Source of the DNA: Planotetraspora sp. A-T 1434
Lineage (GTDB): Bacteria > Actinomycetota > Actinomycetes > Streptosporangiales > Streptosporangiaceae
Assembly: GCF_025420585.1 (NCBI RefSeq)
Contig: NZ_JAOEGB010000007.1
Coordinates: 124,001 to 188,000 of the forward strand
DNA length: 64,000 nucleotides
Reading direction: 5' to 3'
Part shown: in pieces, positions 1-8,824 of the stretch
How positions within the stretch are numbered: position 1 is the stretch's first letter
Layout of the letters: each line of letters starts with the position of its first letter
Notes under the pieces: generated by a model
The model's database searches: none
The model's input: the letters and a program-made list of their open reading frames with translations, nothing else
Told to the model about the DNA's origin: nothing
Translations under genes and position numbers: made by a program

Positions 1-459
1 GAACTGCTCGAGCCGGTGCACCCGACCGTCGTCATGTCGAACGCCGTACACGTCTACGTCAGCCAGGCCCACAAGGGCGAGCTCGTCATGGGCGCGGGCA
101 TCGACGCGTACAACTCCTACCGGCAGCGCGGCGCCTTCCACATCATCGAGCGGCAGATGTCGGCGGCCCTGGAGCTCTTCCCGATCTTCGCGCGGGCGCA
201 CGTCCTGCGGACATGGGGCGGGGTGGTGGACGTCAGCCCGGACGCCTCGCCCATCGTCGGGCCGACCCCCGTCGAGAACCTGTACGTCAACTGCGGCTGG
301 GGCACCGGCGGCTTCAAGGCCACACCGGGAGTGGGGTGGTGCTACGCGCACACCATCGCCCACGGGGAGCCCCACCCGCTCAACGCCCCCTTCTCGCTCG
401 AACGGTTCACCACCGGCGCGCTCGTGGACGAGCACGGCGCCGCCGCCGTCGCCCACTGA
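1..459 (+). CDS. soxB: Sarcosine oxidase beta subunit, C-terminal part (window edge)
   Basis: The frame is open from the first base, so the gene starts outside the window; 152 codons plus stop are present. The visible part is the C-terminal FAD-binding/substrate region of the DAO-type beta subunit: a segment [19 protein letters not shown] is followed by [16 protein letters not shown], the glycine-rich flavin-contacting motif of the family. In heterotetrameric sarcosine oxidase this subunit carries the covalent FMN and the noncovalent FAD that demethylates sarcosine to glycine. The neighbours soxD, soxA and soxG in the expected order confirm the assignment. The stop region is tandemly duplicated (see repeat at 451-504). 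Confidence 0.95.
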   Translation, partial: ELLEPVHPTVVMSNAVHVYVSQAHKGELVMGAGIDAYNSYRQRGAFHIIERQMSAALELFPIFARAHVLRTWGGVVDVSPDASPIVGPTPVENLYVNCGWGTGGFKATPGVGWCYAHTIAHGEPHPLNAPFSLERFTTGALVDEHGAAAVAH

Positions 460-504
460 AACGGCCCACTGAAAACGGCCCACTGAAAACGGCCGACTGA
501 AGGG
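451..504 (+). repeat. Four-copy tandem repeat spanning the soxB stop codon
   Basis: A 13-14 bp unit GCCCACTGAAAACG occurs four times in a row (copies 13, 14, 14 and 13 bp; the last is GCCGACTGAAGGG). Copy 1 contains the real soxB stop TGA, and each later copy repeats it. Looks like replication slippage at the gene end. Confidence 0.9.
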
Positions 505-516
505 AACGCCTCATCG

Positions 517-762
517 ATGCTGCTGATCCCCTGTCCCTGGTGCGGGCCGCGTGACGAGGCCGAGTTCCGTTACGGCGGGCAGGCGCACGTCGCCTACCCC
601 GAGGACCCTGCGGCGCTCTCCGACGAGGAGTGGGCGCGGTACCTGTTCTTCCGCGACAACCCCAAGGGCCGGTTCGCCGAGCGGTGGAACCACACGGCGG
701 GTTGCCGCCGCTGGTTCAACGTGGTCCGCGACACGGCCACCAACGAGTGGGTGAGCGCATGA
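517..762 (+). CDS. soxD: Sarcosine oxidase delta subunit
   Basis: 81 residues, the normal size of the small zinc-binding delta subunit. The N-terminus LLIPCPWCGPRDEAEF carries the CxxC pair, and the C-terminal segment NHTAGCRRWFNVVRDT gives the His and Cys that complete the zinc site in the family. It is a structural subunit of the cytoplasmic heterotetramer and contacts the alpha and beta chains. It lies between soxB and soxA, and its TGA overlaps the soxA start as ATGA, indicating translational coupling. The ATG at 517 was chosen because homologues begin M-L-x-I-x-C-P. Confidence 0.95.
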   Translation: MLLIPCPWCGPRDEAEFRYGGQAHVAYPEDPAALSDEEWARYLFFRDNPKGRFAERWNHTAGCRRWFNVVRDTATNEWVSA

Positions 763-3596
763 CGTCCCATCATCGGCGACATCGGCGGCCGGGGTTCGGG
801 GGCGAGCCGCTGCGGTTCCGCTTCGACGGGCAGGACTACGAGGGCCTCCGCGGCGACACCCTGGCCTCCGCGCTCCTCGCCAACGGCGTGCGGACGGTCG
901 CGACCAGCGCCGCGCTCGGCCGCCCAAGGGGGATCTACGCCTCCTGGACCGAGGAGCCGAACGCGATCGTCCAGATCGAGCACCCCTTCCCCGAGCCGAT
1001 GCTGCAGGCCACGACCGTCGAGCTGTACGACGGGCTGGTGGCCACCGGCCTGACGGGGAGGGGCCGGCTGAGCGACCGGCCCGACCCGGCGCGCCACGAC
1101 GCGGTCCACGCGCACTGCGACGTGCTGGTGGTCGGCGCCGGACCGGCCGGGCTGGCGGCCGCGCGGGCCGCTGCCGGCTCGGGCGCACGGGTGATCCTCG
1201 CCGACGACCGGCCCATCGCGGGCGGCAGCCTGCCGGACACGGCCGAGACCGTTGACGGCGTGCCCGGAGCGGCGTGGGCCTCGGCCGTGGCCGCCGACCT
1301 GGCGGGCCGTCCCGACGTGCGGGTGCTCAGCCGCACCAGCGTGTTCGGCTACTACGACGACAACTACCTGGTCGCGGTCGAACGCCGCGGCGAGTGGGGT
1401 GGTCAGGGACGGGCGCGGGAGCGGGTCTGGCGCATCAGGGCCGGTCGGGTCGTGCTGGCCACGGGAGCGCACGAGCGGCCGATCGCCTTCGCCGACAACG
1501 ACCGGCCCGGTGTCATGCTCGCCGGGGCCGCCCGCGCCTACGCCAACCGCTACGGCGTCCTTCCGGGCCGCCGTGCGGTCGTGTTCACCGCCGGCGACAG
1601 CGCCTACGCCGCCGCCCGCGACCTCGCGTCCGCCGGCGTGGAGATCGCCGCCATCGTGGACGTACGGCAGGCGCCCGGCGCTCGCTGGGACGGTGCGGAG
1701 ATCCTCTCCGGGCACGTCGTCACCGGCGTGGGCGGCGACGGGGCCGTCTCCTCGGTGAGCGTTTCGGACGGGCGGGAGATCCAGGCCGACCTGCTTCTCG
1801 TGTCGGGCGGCTGGAACCCGGTGGTCCACCTGTTCGGCCAGGCGGGCGGGGAACTGCGCTACGACGAGGGAATCGGCTCTTTCGTCCCCCGCTCCGCCCG
1901 GCAGGCCCTGGAGGTCGCCGGGGCCGCTCGCGGGGTGTTCAGCCTGTCCGGTTGTCTGGAGGACGGCGCCGCCGCCGGGGCGCGCGCCGCCGAGGCGGCC
2001 GGGTTCCGCGCACCGCCGCGGCACCCGGCCCCCCGCGCTTCAGACGACGGCGCCTCAGACAACGGCGCCTCAGACAACGGCGCCTCAGACAACGGCGCCC
2101 CGGATGCGGATGAGCCGGTCGCCTTCTGGCTGGTGCCCTCGGGTGACTACCGGAGCCACTTCGTGGATCTCCAGCGCGACGTGACCGTGGCCGACGTCGT
2201 CCGGGCGACAGGGGCCGGGCTGCGCTCGGTCGAGCACGTGAAGCGCTACACCACGGCCGGAACGGCACACGACCAGGGCAAACTCTCCGGCGTGCTCACC
2301 AGCGCGATCGTCGCCCATGCCATCGGGGCCGATATCGCGCAGCTCGGCACCACGACGTTCCGCGCGCCGTACATGCCGGTCAGCTTCGCGACGCTCGCCG
2401 GACGGGACAGAGGAGCGCTGCACGACCCGGTGCGGGTGACCTCGCTCCACGATTGGCACGTCGCGCACGGCGCGCTGTTCGAGAACGTCGGCCAGTGGAA
2501 ACGGCCCTGGTACTACCCGCGTCCCGGCGAGGACATGGAGGCCGCGGTCCTCCGGGAGTGCCGGGCAGTACGGCAGAGCGTGGGCGCGATGGACGCCTCC
2601 ACGCTCGGCAAGATCGACGTGCAGGGGCCCGATGCCGCCGAGTTCCTGGACCGGCTCTACACGAACATGATGAGCACCCTCAAGGTGGGCGCGATCCGCT
2701 ACGGGGTCATGTGCCGGGCCGACGGGATGGTGTTCGACGACGGCACGGTGATCCGGCTGGCCGACGACCGCTTCCTGGTCACGACCACCACGGGCAACGC
2801 CGCCGCCGTCCTCGACTGGATGGAGGAGTGGCTGCAGACCGAGTGGCCCTCGCTGAGGGTCTACTGCACCTCGGTGACCGAGCACTGGGCGACCGTCGCG
2901 CTCGCCGGGCCGGGCTCCCGCGACGTGCTGGCCGGCCTCGCGCCGGGGCCGGCCGTGGACGCGGCGAGCTTCCCCTTCATGACCTGGCGGGACGCCGAGG
3001 TGGCGGGCATCGCGGCGCGGGTGTGCCGGATCAGCTTCTCCGGCGAACTGGCCTACGAGATCAACGTCAACGCGTGGGACGGCCTCGCCCTCTGGGAGGC
3101 GCTCCACGCCACCGGGGCGGTCACACCGTACGGAACCGAGACGATGCACGTGCTGCGGGCCGAGAAGGGTTATCCGATCGTCGGCCAGGACACCGACGGC
3201 ACCGTCACCCCCGCCGACCTGGGCATGGACTGGGTGGTTTCCAAGAAGAAGGCCGGCTTCATCGGCAAGCGGTCCTTCGCCAGGTCCGACACCGCCAGGC
3301 CGGACCGCAGGCACCTGGTCGGCCTGCTGCCCGCCGACCCGGACTTCCTGCTGCCCGAAGGGGCCCACCTCGTGGAGTCGAGCACGCTGCCCGAGCCGCC
3401 CGTGCCGACCCTGGGCCACGTGACCTCCAGCTATCGCAGCGCCGCCCTCGGCCGCACCTTCGCGCTCGCCCTCGTCAGCGGCGGGCGCGAGCGGGTGGGC
3501 GAGCGGCTGTACGTCCCCCTTGGCGGCGAACCGGTCCCCGTGACCGTCACCCATCACGTCCTCTACGACCCCGAGGGAGCCCGCCGCGATGGCTGA
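759..3596 (+). CDS. soxA: Sarcosine oxidase alpha subunit
   Basis: 945 residues from the ATG at 759, which overlaps the soxD stop; the frame stays open upstream to 630 but that part is antisense or intragenic. Domains in order: 2Fe-2S-like/NADPH-type N-terminal domain (residues ~10-90, with LRGDTLASALLANGV), a Rossmann NAD-binding core with VLVVGAGPAGLAAARAAA near residue 123, a second half containing VVLATGAHERPIAFADND, and a C-terminal aminomethyltransferase (GCV_T-like) domain from about residue 590 to the end that hands the C1 unit to tetrahydrofolate. A low-complexity linker of repeated SDNGA units (2037-2099) lies just before the second half. Role: sarcosine + THF + O2 to glycine, methylene-THF and H2O2. 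Confidence 0.95.
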   Translation: MTSHHRRHRRPGFGGEPLRFRFDGQDYEGLRGDTLASALLANGVRTVATSAALGRPRGIYASWTEEPNAIVQIEHPFPEPMLQATTVELYDGLVATGLTGRGRLSDRPDPARHDAVHAHCDVLVVGAGPAGLAAARAAAGSGARVILADDRPIAGGSLPDTAETVDGVPGAAWASAVAADLAGRPDVRVLSRTSVFGYYDDNYLVAVERRGEWGGQGRARERVWRIRAGRVVLATGAHERPIAFADNDRPGVMLAGAARAYANRYGVLPGRRAVVFTAGDSAYAAARDLASAGVEIAAIVDVRQAPGARWDGAEILSGHVVTGVGGDGAVSSVSVSDGREIQADLLLVSGGWNPVVHLFGQAGGELRYDEGIGSFVPRSARQALEVAGAARGVFSLSGCLEDGAAAGARAAEAAGFRAPPRHPAPRASDDGASDNGASDNGASDNGAPDADEPVAFWLVPSGDYRSHFVDLQRDVTVADVVRATGAGLRSVEHVKRYTTAGTAHDQGKLSGVLTSAIVAHAIGADIAQLGTTTFRAPYMPVSFATLAGRDRGALHDPVRVTSLHDWHVAHGALFENVGQWKRPWYYPRPGEDMEAAVLRECRAVRQSVGAMDASTLGKIDVQGPDAAEFLDRLYTNMMSTLKVGAIRYGVMCRADGMVFDDGTVIRLADDRFLVTTTTGNAAAVLDWMEEWLQTEWPSLRVYCTSVTEHWATVALAGPGSRDVLAGLAPGPAVDAASFPFMTWRDAEVAGIAARVCRISFSGELAYEINVNAWDGLALWEALHATGAVTPYGTETMHVLRAEKGYPIVGQDTDGTVTPADLGMDWVVSKKKAGFIGKRSFARSDTARPDRRHLVGLLPADPDFLLPEGAHLVESSTLPEPPVPTLGHVTSSYRSAALGRTFALALVSGGRERVGERLYVPLGGEPVPVTVTHHVLYDPEGARRDG
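2037..2099 (+). repeat. In-frame 15-bp tandem repeat in soxA linker
   Basis: A 15-bp unit GCCTCAGACAACGGC is repeated about four times, encoding A-S-D-N-G. The unit length is a multiple of three, so copy number can change without breaking soxA. It falls between the two folded halves of the alpha subunit. Confidence 0.9.
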
Positions 3597-4161
3597 GCGA
3601 CTGAGCCCGCTGGCCCGGTTCGAGCCCGTCTCCACGGACGACCTGCGAATCGCGGAGATTCCCTTCCTCACCCAGGTCAACCTGCGGGTGGATCCGAAGA
3701 GCCGGGCCGCCGCCGACATCGGCCTCGCCCTCGGCGCGCCGCTCCCGACCGAGCCGAACACCTATGCGAGCGCGGATTCCGACGTCTTCTGGCTGGGCCC
3801 GGACGAATGGCTCATCGTCGGCGCGGGCGCCCGAGCCGACCTCGAACCCCGCCTCCGCGCCGCGGCGACGGGCGCGGTGGAAGCCGGCCGGGTACACGTC
3901 GGGATCACCGATGTCTCGGCGCAGCGCACGGCCCTGGTCGTGGGCGGGCCCAAGGCTCGCGACCTGCTGGCCCACGGCTGCGCACTCGACCTGCATCCTC
4001 GGACGTTCGGGCCGGGGCGGTGCGCGCAGACCATGCTGGCCCGGGCCCAGGTCCTGCTCGCCGCCAGGGAAGGTGGCGAGTTCCGGGTCTTCGTACGGTC
4101 GTCCTTCGCGGGCTACCTCGCCGCCTGGCTCCTCGACGCCGCCGTCGAGTACCTCCCCTGA
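3589..4161 (+). CDS. soxG: Sarcosine oxidase gamma subunit
   Basis: 190 residues, typical for the gamma subunit. It contains DVFWLGPDEWLIVG and the later DVSAQRTALVVGGPKARDLLAHGCALDL stretch (key residues DVS..R...G) that recur in this family and in the folate-binding fold of aminomethyltransferases. It starts at an ATG that overlaps the soxA stop by 8 bp and closes the sox operon. It is a structural subunit with no cofactor of its own. Downstream comes a gene of unrelated function on the same strand, 28 bp away, so read-through is possible. Confidence 0.93.
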   Translation: MAERLSPLARFEPVSTDDLRIAEIPFLTQVNLRVDPKSRAAADIGLALGAPLPTEPNTYASADSDVFWLGPDEWLIVGAGARADLEPRLRAAATGAVEAGRVHVGITDVSAQRTALVVGGPKARDLLAHGCALDLHPRTFGPGRCAQTMLARAQVLLAAREGGEFRVFVRSSFAGYLAAWLLDAAVEYLP

Positions 4162-4189
4162 CCTCAGCGGCTGCTGGCATGCTGGATGC

Positions 4190-4924
4190 GTGGACAGGCG
4201 CGAGTTGTGCGTGCGCTTCGCGGCGGAGTTGTGGCTGTTCCTGCCGCCCCGCGACCGGCATGCCGATCTGCGTATCCCCTATGACGGCACGTCGTCGCTC
4301 GGGCACGTGGTCGAGTCGGCCGGCGTCCCGCTCCCGGAGGTCGGCTCACTCCTTGTGGACGGCCGGCCCGTCACGCCGTCGTACCGTCCTGTGACGGCAG
4401 ACCCGATCCACGTGCTGGCGGTGCGGAGGCCACAGCAGGTCCCGTCGTCCCGGTTCGTCCTCGACGTCCACCTCGGCACGCTCGCCCGGCGGCTGCGGCT
4501 CGTGGGTGTCGACGTGGCCTATCGCAACGACCTCGACGACGACGCGCTGATCGCCCAGGCGAACACCGACGAGAGGGTCCTGCTGACCCAGGATCGCGGG
4601 CTGCTGCGCCGCAGAGGACTCTGGCTCGGCGCCTACGTCCGGGGCGCGCGCCCCGACGACCAGTTCCGCGACGTGCTCGACCGCTTCGCTCCACCCCTCG
4701 CGCCCTGGACCAGGTGTACGGCATGCAACGGCATGCTGTCCCCGGTCGGCAAGGCCGAGGTCGAGAAGCTCCTGCTGCCGGGGACCCGGCGCAGCTACGA
4801 CACGTTCGCCCGCTGCCTCACCTGCGGGCGCGTCTACTGGCATGGCGCACACGGAAGCCATCTGGACGAGATCGTGGACAAGGCGTCAAGGATCGTCGCC
4901 GCTCAGTCAGAGAACGCGACCTGA
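4190..4924 (+). CDS. Mut7-C RNase-domain protein with N-terminal ubiquitin-like domain
   Basis: GTG start at 4190 gives 244 residues (V-D-R-R-E-L-C-V-R-F); the frame is open further upstream but inside soxG. Residues ~1-75 resemble a small ThiS/MoaD-like ubiquitin fold (Mut7-C_ub). Residues ~85-160 are PIN-like, with FVLDVHLGTLARRLRLVG and LTQDRGLLRRRG giving the acidic residues. The C-terminus is a zinc ribbon with two CxxC pairs (CTACNGML and CLTCGRVYW). This domain order is the standard Mut7-C architecture, predicted to be an RNase. Its substrate is unknown and there is no functional link to sox beyond proximity. Confidence 0.85.
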   Translation: MDRRELCVRFAAELWLFLPPRDRHADLRIPYDGTSSLGHVVESAGVPLPEVGSLLVDGRPVTPSYRPVTADPIHVLAVRRPQQVPSSRFVLDVHLGTLARRLRLVGVDVAYRNDLDDDALIAQANTDERVLLTQDRGLLRRRGLWLGAYVRGARPDDQFRDVLDRFAPPLAPWTRCTACNGMLSPVGKAEVEKLLLPGTRRSYDTFARCLTCGRVYWHGAHGSHLDEIVDKASRIVAAQSENAT

Positions 4925-5202
4925 CCCGTGAGGCCGGGGGCCTCCTCCTGGCCGAAGGTGATCACGATGTACCTGCCGTTGGCGTAGCTGACCACAGGCC
5001 GCTGGAGCATGTCACCCACCCTGCGGGCGACCCTCTGGAACAACTCCACCATCTCCGGGGTGTCGGCGCTGACCCTGAACCGACCGCTGGCGGCGAGGTG
5101 CTCGGCGACGAGGGGAACGAAGCCCGCTTCGGCCCGGGCCTTCTCATCCGCGCTGAGAGGGGTGCGCCGGGGCGCGGGCTGCGTGCCGAGAGGGTGGTTC
5201 AT
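4903..5202 (-). CDS. Hypothetical protein, 99 residues
   Basis: ATG at 5202 is preceded by AGGAG seven bases upstream; a GTG immediately before it is less likely. The product has a charged N-terminal half (SADEKARAEAGFVPLVAEHLAA) and a C-terminal segment ending in YANGRYIVITFGQEE. No membrane segment or signal peptide. The 3' end overlaps the end of the Mut7-C gene on the other strand by 22 bp. I do not recognise the family. The start codon overlaps the stop of an unassigned upstream frame (TGATG, see 5202-5397). Confidence 0.7.
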   Translation of the reverse strand: MNHPLGTQPAPRRTPLSADEKARAEAGFVPLVAEHLAASGRFRVSADTPEMVELFQRVARRVGDMLQRPVVSYANGRYIVITFGQEEAPGLTGQVAFSD

Positions 5203-5397
5203 CACTGATCTCCTCGTGATCGCCGTCCCCCTAGCATGCCATCCGCACCTCCCCGCTGGACCACTACCGAGCAGTCGTCCTGGGCCTCAATAGGCGTGAT
5301 CGCGCTGACCACGACCCGGAAGTCGTTGTCCTGAGCTTCCCGGACGATGGCCGTGACCCTCTTGTCCGACCACGCATGCCGTACCGGCGGAGCCGGG
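5202..5397 (-). pseudogene. Possible remnant of a PIN-like coding sequence
   Basis: Between the cydB stop and the 99-residue gene one minus-strand frame stays open and ends exactly at TGATG. Its translation contains TAIVREAQDNDFRVVVSAIT, which resembles the alpha-helix/beta-strand segment of PIN-domain toxins. No plausible start codon or SD precedes it, so if real it is a decayed C-terminal piece. Low confidence; the region may simply be spacer. Confidence 0.25.
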
Positions 5398-6411
5398 TCA
5401 GGCGGGTCTTTCCGGCTCGTAAGGCATGCGGCGCTGGAGGAGGAACAGCCAGGCGATGGACGGGAGAACGAGGAGCGCCCCGACCGCCGCGACAGCGAGG
5501 GTCGTCGTGAGCACCACGGGCTGCGCGGCGGCGTCCAGGTAGGTGAGCGAGGGCGGCAGCATGGCCGGATACTGGGCGACCGGCCAGCCCCACATGACCG
5601 CGGCGACGGCCAGTACGGCGGTGCCGCGCACGAGCAGGTAGCGCCGCCACCAGAGCAGTGCGATGGAGACGAGCCCGAGAACGGCGCTGGCGACGATGAG
5701 CGGCAGCGCCCGGCCGGTCAGTCCGCGGAAGAGCAGCGGAGCGTCCCAGCGCAGTACGGCGATGCCGCCGAGCGCGACGGCGCCGACCAGGACGGCCGTG
5801 GCGAGCGCCCTCCGGCGGAAGCCCTCGGCCATGTCCGGTGACCGGGCCCGCACGGCGTCGTCGCACAGGTAGGTCGCCGCGAGATAGGCGCAGACGCCCA
5901 CGGCGAGCACTCCGCCGAGCAGGGACGTCGGGTTGACCCAGCTCCTCACCAGGTCTCCCGCGGCCAGGCCGGGCGGGACGCGTCCCGAGGCGATGCCCCC
6001 GGCGACCGTGCCCAGGAAGAACGGCGTGAAGACCGACGACAGCGCGAAGGCGCCGCCGAAGAGGCGCTGCTGCCACAGCTCCGTGCTGGTCTTGCGGAAG
6101 GCGAAGGCGGCGCCTCTCGCGATGATGCCGAGCGCGGCCAGCGTGAGCGGGATGTAGAGCGTGGACATCACCGAGGCGAAGGCCAGCGGGAAGCCGGTCC
6201 ACAGGACCACCAGCACGAAGATCAGCCAGACGTGGTTGGCCTCCCAGACCGGCCCGATCGAGTGCTCGATGAGCCGCCTCTGCGGCATGCCGGCACGGCT
6301 GCGGCCGGCCAGCAGATCCCAGACGCCGCCGCCGAAGTCCGCCCCGCCCAGCAGCGCGTAGAGGGTGAGCCCCAGCCACATGGCGGCGAGCAGGGCCTGC
6401 GCCGCGTCCAT
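5398..6411 (-). CDS. cydB: Cytochrome bd ubiquinol/menaquinol oxidase subunit II
   Basis: 337 residues from the ATG at 6411, which overlaps the cydA stop (ATGA). It carries the subunit II signatures YALLGGADFGGGVWDLLAG near the N-terminus and IGPVWEANHVWLIFVLVVLWTGFP, and about eight hydrophobic segments. With CydA it forms the membrane-bound, oxygen-reducing quinol oxidase used at low oxygen or under respiratory stress. The cydCD exporter genes that often follow cydAB in actinobacteria are absent here. The frame is open far upstream, but that part is antisense to nothing useful and lies within cydA. Confidence 0.95.
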   Translation of the reverse strand: MDAAQALLAAMWLGLTLYALLGGADFGGGVWDLLAGRSRAGMPQRRLIEHSIGPVWEANHVWLIFVLVVLWTGFPLAFASVMSTLYIPLTLAALGIIARGAAFAFRKTSTELWQQRLFGGAFALSSVFTPFFLGTVAGGIASGRVPPGLAAGDLVRSWVNPTSLLGGVLAVGVCAYLAATYLCDDAVRARSPDMAEGFRRRALATAVLVGAVALGGIAVLRWDAPLLFRGLTGRALPLIVASAVLGLVSIALLWWRRYLLVRGTAVLAVAAVMWGWPVAQYPAMLPPSLTYLDAAAQPVVLTTTLAVAAVGALLVLPSIAWLFLLQRRMPYEPERPA

Positions 6412-7760
6412 CACGTCACCACCGGTTCCTGGGGGGCGACCTGCCTGCCCCGGGTCATGTGCCGCAGCACGTAGACGGTGGCCACCGTGAGCACAACGTA
6501 GACGAGGGAGACGACCACGAACCCGGCCCACAGGCCCGGCACGGGGTTGACCGCCTGGAGAGTACGCATCCTGCCGTACACCACCCAGGGCTGCCGGCCG
6601 ACCTCGGTCGCCGTCCAGCCGGCCTCGACCGCCACCACGGCGAGCACCCCGGCGATCGCCGCCAGCCGCAGGAACCACGGCGTGCGGGGCAGGTCGCGCC
6701 GCCGCCACCAGCTCCACGCCAGCCACGCCGACAGCAGCAGCAGGAGGAACCCGATGCCGACCATGGTCTCGAACGCCCAGTGGACGGGCGTGACCGGCGG
6801 CCGGTCCGCGGGGGGCGTGCGGTCCAGACCCTGGACGACCGCGCTCGGACGGTAGCCCACCAGCAGGGACAGCGCGCTGGGGATCTCCACGGCGTACCGC
6901 ATCCGGTCGTCCACGAAGACCCCGCCGAGGCTCAGCGGCGCGTACGGGCCGGTCCGGTAGACCCCTTCGAAGGCGGCCAGCTTGGCCGGCTGATATTCGG
7001 ACAGGAACCGCGCGGCGTAGTCGCCCACCACGATCTGCACCGGCGTGAGCACCGCCGCCATCGTGAACGGAACCACGAAACCGAGCCGGTGATAACGGTC
7101 GCGGTGTCCACGCAGCAGGGCCACCGCGTACACCCCCGCGGTGCCGAACCCGGACACCATGAAGGCGGCGAGGATCATGTGAAGGGTCTGCGGCGGCGTC
7201 GCGGGGTTGAACATCGCCGCCCAGGGCGACACATGCGTGATCCGGCCGCTCTCCAGGTCGAAGCCGCGCGGCTGGTTCATCCACGCGTTGGCCGAGACGA
7301 TGAAGAACGCCGAGGCCACACCGGCCACCAGGATCGGCACGCCGCTGAGGAGGTGGGCGCGGGGAGACAGCCTGCCCCATGCGTAGAGCCAGATCCCGAG
7401 GAAGATGGCCTCGATGAAGAAGGCGATGCCCTCCAACGCGAACGGCAGCCCGACGACCTGGCCGTAGACGCCCATCAGCCCCGGCCACAGCAGGCCCATC
7501 TCGAAGCTGAGAATGGTGCCGGAGACGGCGCCCACGGCGAACAGCACGCCGACCGCCTTGGCCCACCGCCTGGCCAGTCGGTGAAAGTCCTCGTCTCCGG
7601 TCCGTACGGCCCGCCACTCCGCGAACAGCAGAAGGGCGGGCATGCCGACGCCCAGGCAGGCCAGCACGATGTGCCAGCCGAGGGACAGCGCCATCTGCAT
7701 CCGGGCCGCGGCGAGGTCGGCCGGGCTCGCCGGACCCGCGAGGACGGTGAGCGACGTCAT
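6411..7760 (-). CDS. cydA: Cytochrome bd oxidase subunit I
   Basis: 449 residues with the family hallmarks: LSLGWHIVLACLGVGMPA (axial His near residue 30), GLPFALEGIAFFIEAIFLG, the TLHMILAAF segment containing the second axial His, and the quinol-site motif GWTATEVGRQPWVVYG. The Q-loop between the central helices is short, as in most Gram-positive enzymes. About nine membrane segments. It binds hemes b558, b595 and d and oxidises menaquinol. First gene of the cydAB operon; the 86-bp gap to the epimerase gene behind it is too short to tell where its promoter lies. Confidence 0.96.
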   Translation of the reverse strand: MTSLTVLAGPASPADLAAARMQMALSLGWHIVLACLGVGMPALLLFAEWRAVRTGDEDFHRLARRWAKAVGVLFAVGAVSGTILSFEMGLLWPGLMGVYGQVVGLPFALEGIAFFIEAIFLGIWLYAWGRLSPRAHLLSGVPILVAGVASAFFIVSANAWMNQPRGFDLESGRITHVSPWAAMFNPATPPQTLHMILAAFMVSGFGTAGVYAVALLRGHRDRYHRLGFVVPFTMAAVLTPVQIVVGDYAARFLSEYQPAKLAAFEGVYRTGPYAPLSLGGVFVDDRMRYAVEIPSALSLLVGYRPSAVVQGLDRTPPADRPPVTPVHWAFETMVGIGFLLLLLSAWLAWSWWRRRDLPRTPWFLRLAAIAGVLAVVAVEAGWTATEVGRQPWVVYGRMRTLQAVNPVPGLWAGFVVVSLVYVVLTVATVYVLRHMTRGRQVAPQEPVVT

Positions 7761-7846
7761 GGTCCGGACACCCCCGTGTGCAGGCCGGTCATGAGCAGGT
7801 CAGTGCCCCGGCCCCGATCGCGAGAACCGCGCGGAGAGGTATCGGG

Positions 7847-8824
7847 CTAGGAAACGACCGCGCGGTAAGAGGAGCCGTCGGCCGTGCCGAGCTCCTCCTC
7901 GAACCAGGCGATGGTGCGGCGGAGCCCGCTGACGGGGTCCACGCGAGGCCGCCAGCCGAGCCGCTCCGCGGCGAGCGAGGCATCCGGCCGCCGGACCGCC
8001 GGGTCATCGACGGGCCGCTCCACGAACGTGACGGGAGACGACGAGCCGGCCAGCCGGCGGATCGTCTCAGCCAGCTCGATCACGGACATCTCCGTGGGGT
8101 TGCCGATGTTGACCGGCCCCTCGAAGTCGCTCTCCGCCAGGGCCAGGACGCCCTCGACGGTGTCGGCGACGTAGCAGATCGACCGGGTCTGGCTGCCGTC
8201 GCCCGCGACGGTGATGGGCTCCCCGGTGAGGGCCTGCCGGATGAACGTCGGAATGGCCCGCCCGTCGTGCGGCCGCATCCGCGGGCCGTACGTGTTGAAG
8301 ATCCGCACGATGCCCGTGTCCGTGCCGTGGGAGTTGCGGTAGGCCGTGGTGAGCGACTCGGCGAAGCGCTTGGCCTCGTCGTAGACGCTGCGCGGCCCGA
8401 CCGGGTTGACGTTGCCCCAGTAGCTCTCCCGCTGCGGGTGCTCCAGCGGGTCGCCGTACACCTCGCTGGTGGAGGCGAGGACGAAACGCGCGCCCTTCTC
8501 CTTGGCGAGCCCGAGGGCGTGCAGCGTGCCGATGCTGCCGACCTTGAGCGTCTCGATCGGGTGCCGCAGGTAGTCGACCGGCGACGCGGCCGACGCGAAG
8601 TGGAGCACCAGGTCGACCTGCCCCGGCACATGGACGAACCCGGTGAGGTCGCACTCCAGCAGCCGGAAGGCCGGCCGTCCGATCAGGTGCTCGACGTTGC
8701 GGGGCGACCCGGTGAGGAAGTTGTCCATGCAGATCACCTCGGCGCCGCGGTCGAGGAGCCGCTCGCACAGGTACGAGCCGAGGAACCCGGCGCCGCCGGT
8801 GACCACCACGCGAAGACCGTTCAC
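7847..8824 (-). CDS. NAD-dependent epimerase/dehydratase (UDP-glucuronate decarboxylase-like)
   Basis: 325 residues, extended SDR. N-terminal NAD site VVVTGGAGFLGSYLCERL, catalytic STSEVYG followed by Y and K in SVYDEAKRFAE (YxxxK), and IVRIFNTYGPRM downstream, a set seen in UDP-xylose synthases and related nucleotide-sugar epimerases. GTG start at 8824 overlaps the stop of the GT9 gene upstream (GTGA). It is the last gene of the heptose operon and may act as the HldD-like epimerase or modify the nucleotide-heptose; sequence alone does not decide between these. Confidence 0.85.
   Translation of the reverse strand: MNGLRVVVTGGAGFLGSYLCERLLDRGAEVICMDNFLTGSPRNVEHLIGRPAFRLLECDLTGFVHVPGQVDLVLHFASAASPVDYLRHPIETLKVGSIGTLHALGLAKEKGARFVLASTSEVYGDPLEHPQRESYWGNVNPVGPRSVYDEAKRFAESLTTAYRNSHGTDTGIVRIFNTYGPRMRPHDGRAIPTFIRQALTGEPITVAGDGSQTRSICYVADTVEGVLALAESDFEGPVNIGNPTEMSVIELAETIRRLAGSSSPVTFVERPVDDPAVRRPDASLAAERLGWRPRVDPVSGLRRTIAWFEEELGTADGSSYRAVVS

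Noticed and set aside
594-2024. A long minus-strand frame over soxD/soxA
   Set aside because: Antisense to clearly recognisable soxA and without any domain motif; high-GC shadow.
6459-7850. A 463-codon plus-strand frame across cydA
   Set aside because: cydA on the opposite strand has all catalytic motifs; the plus frame is rich in R, H, G and Q without motifs.
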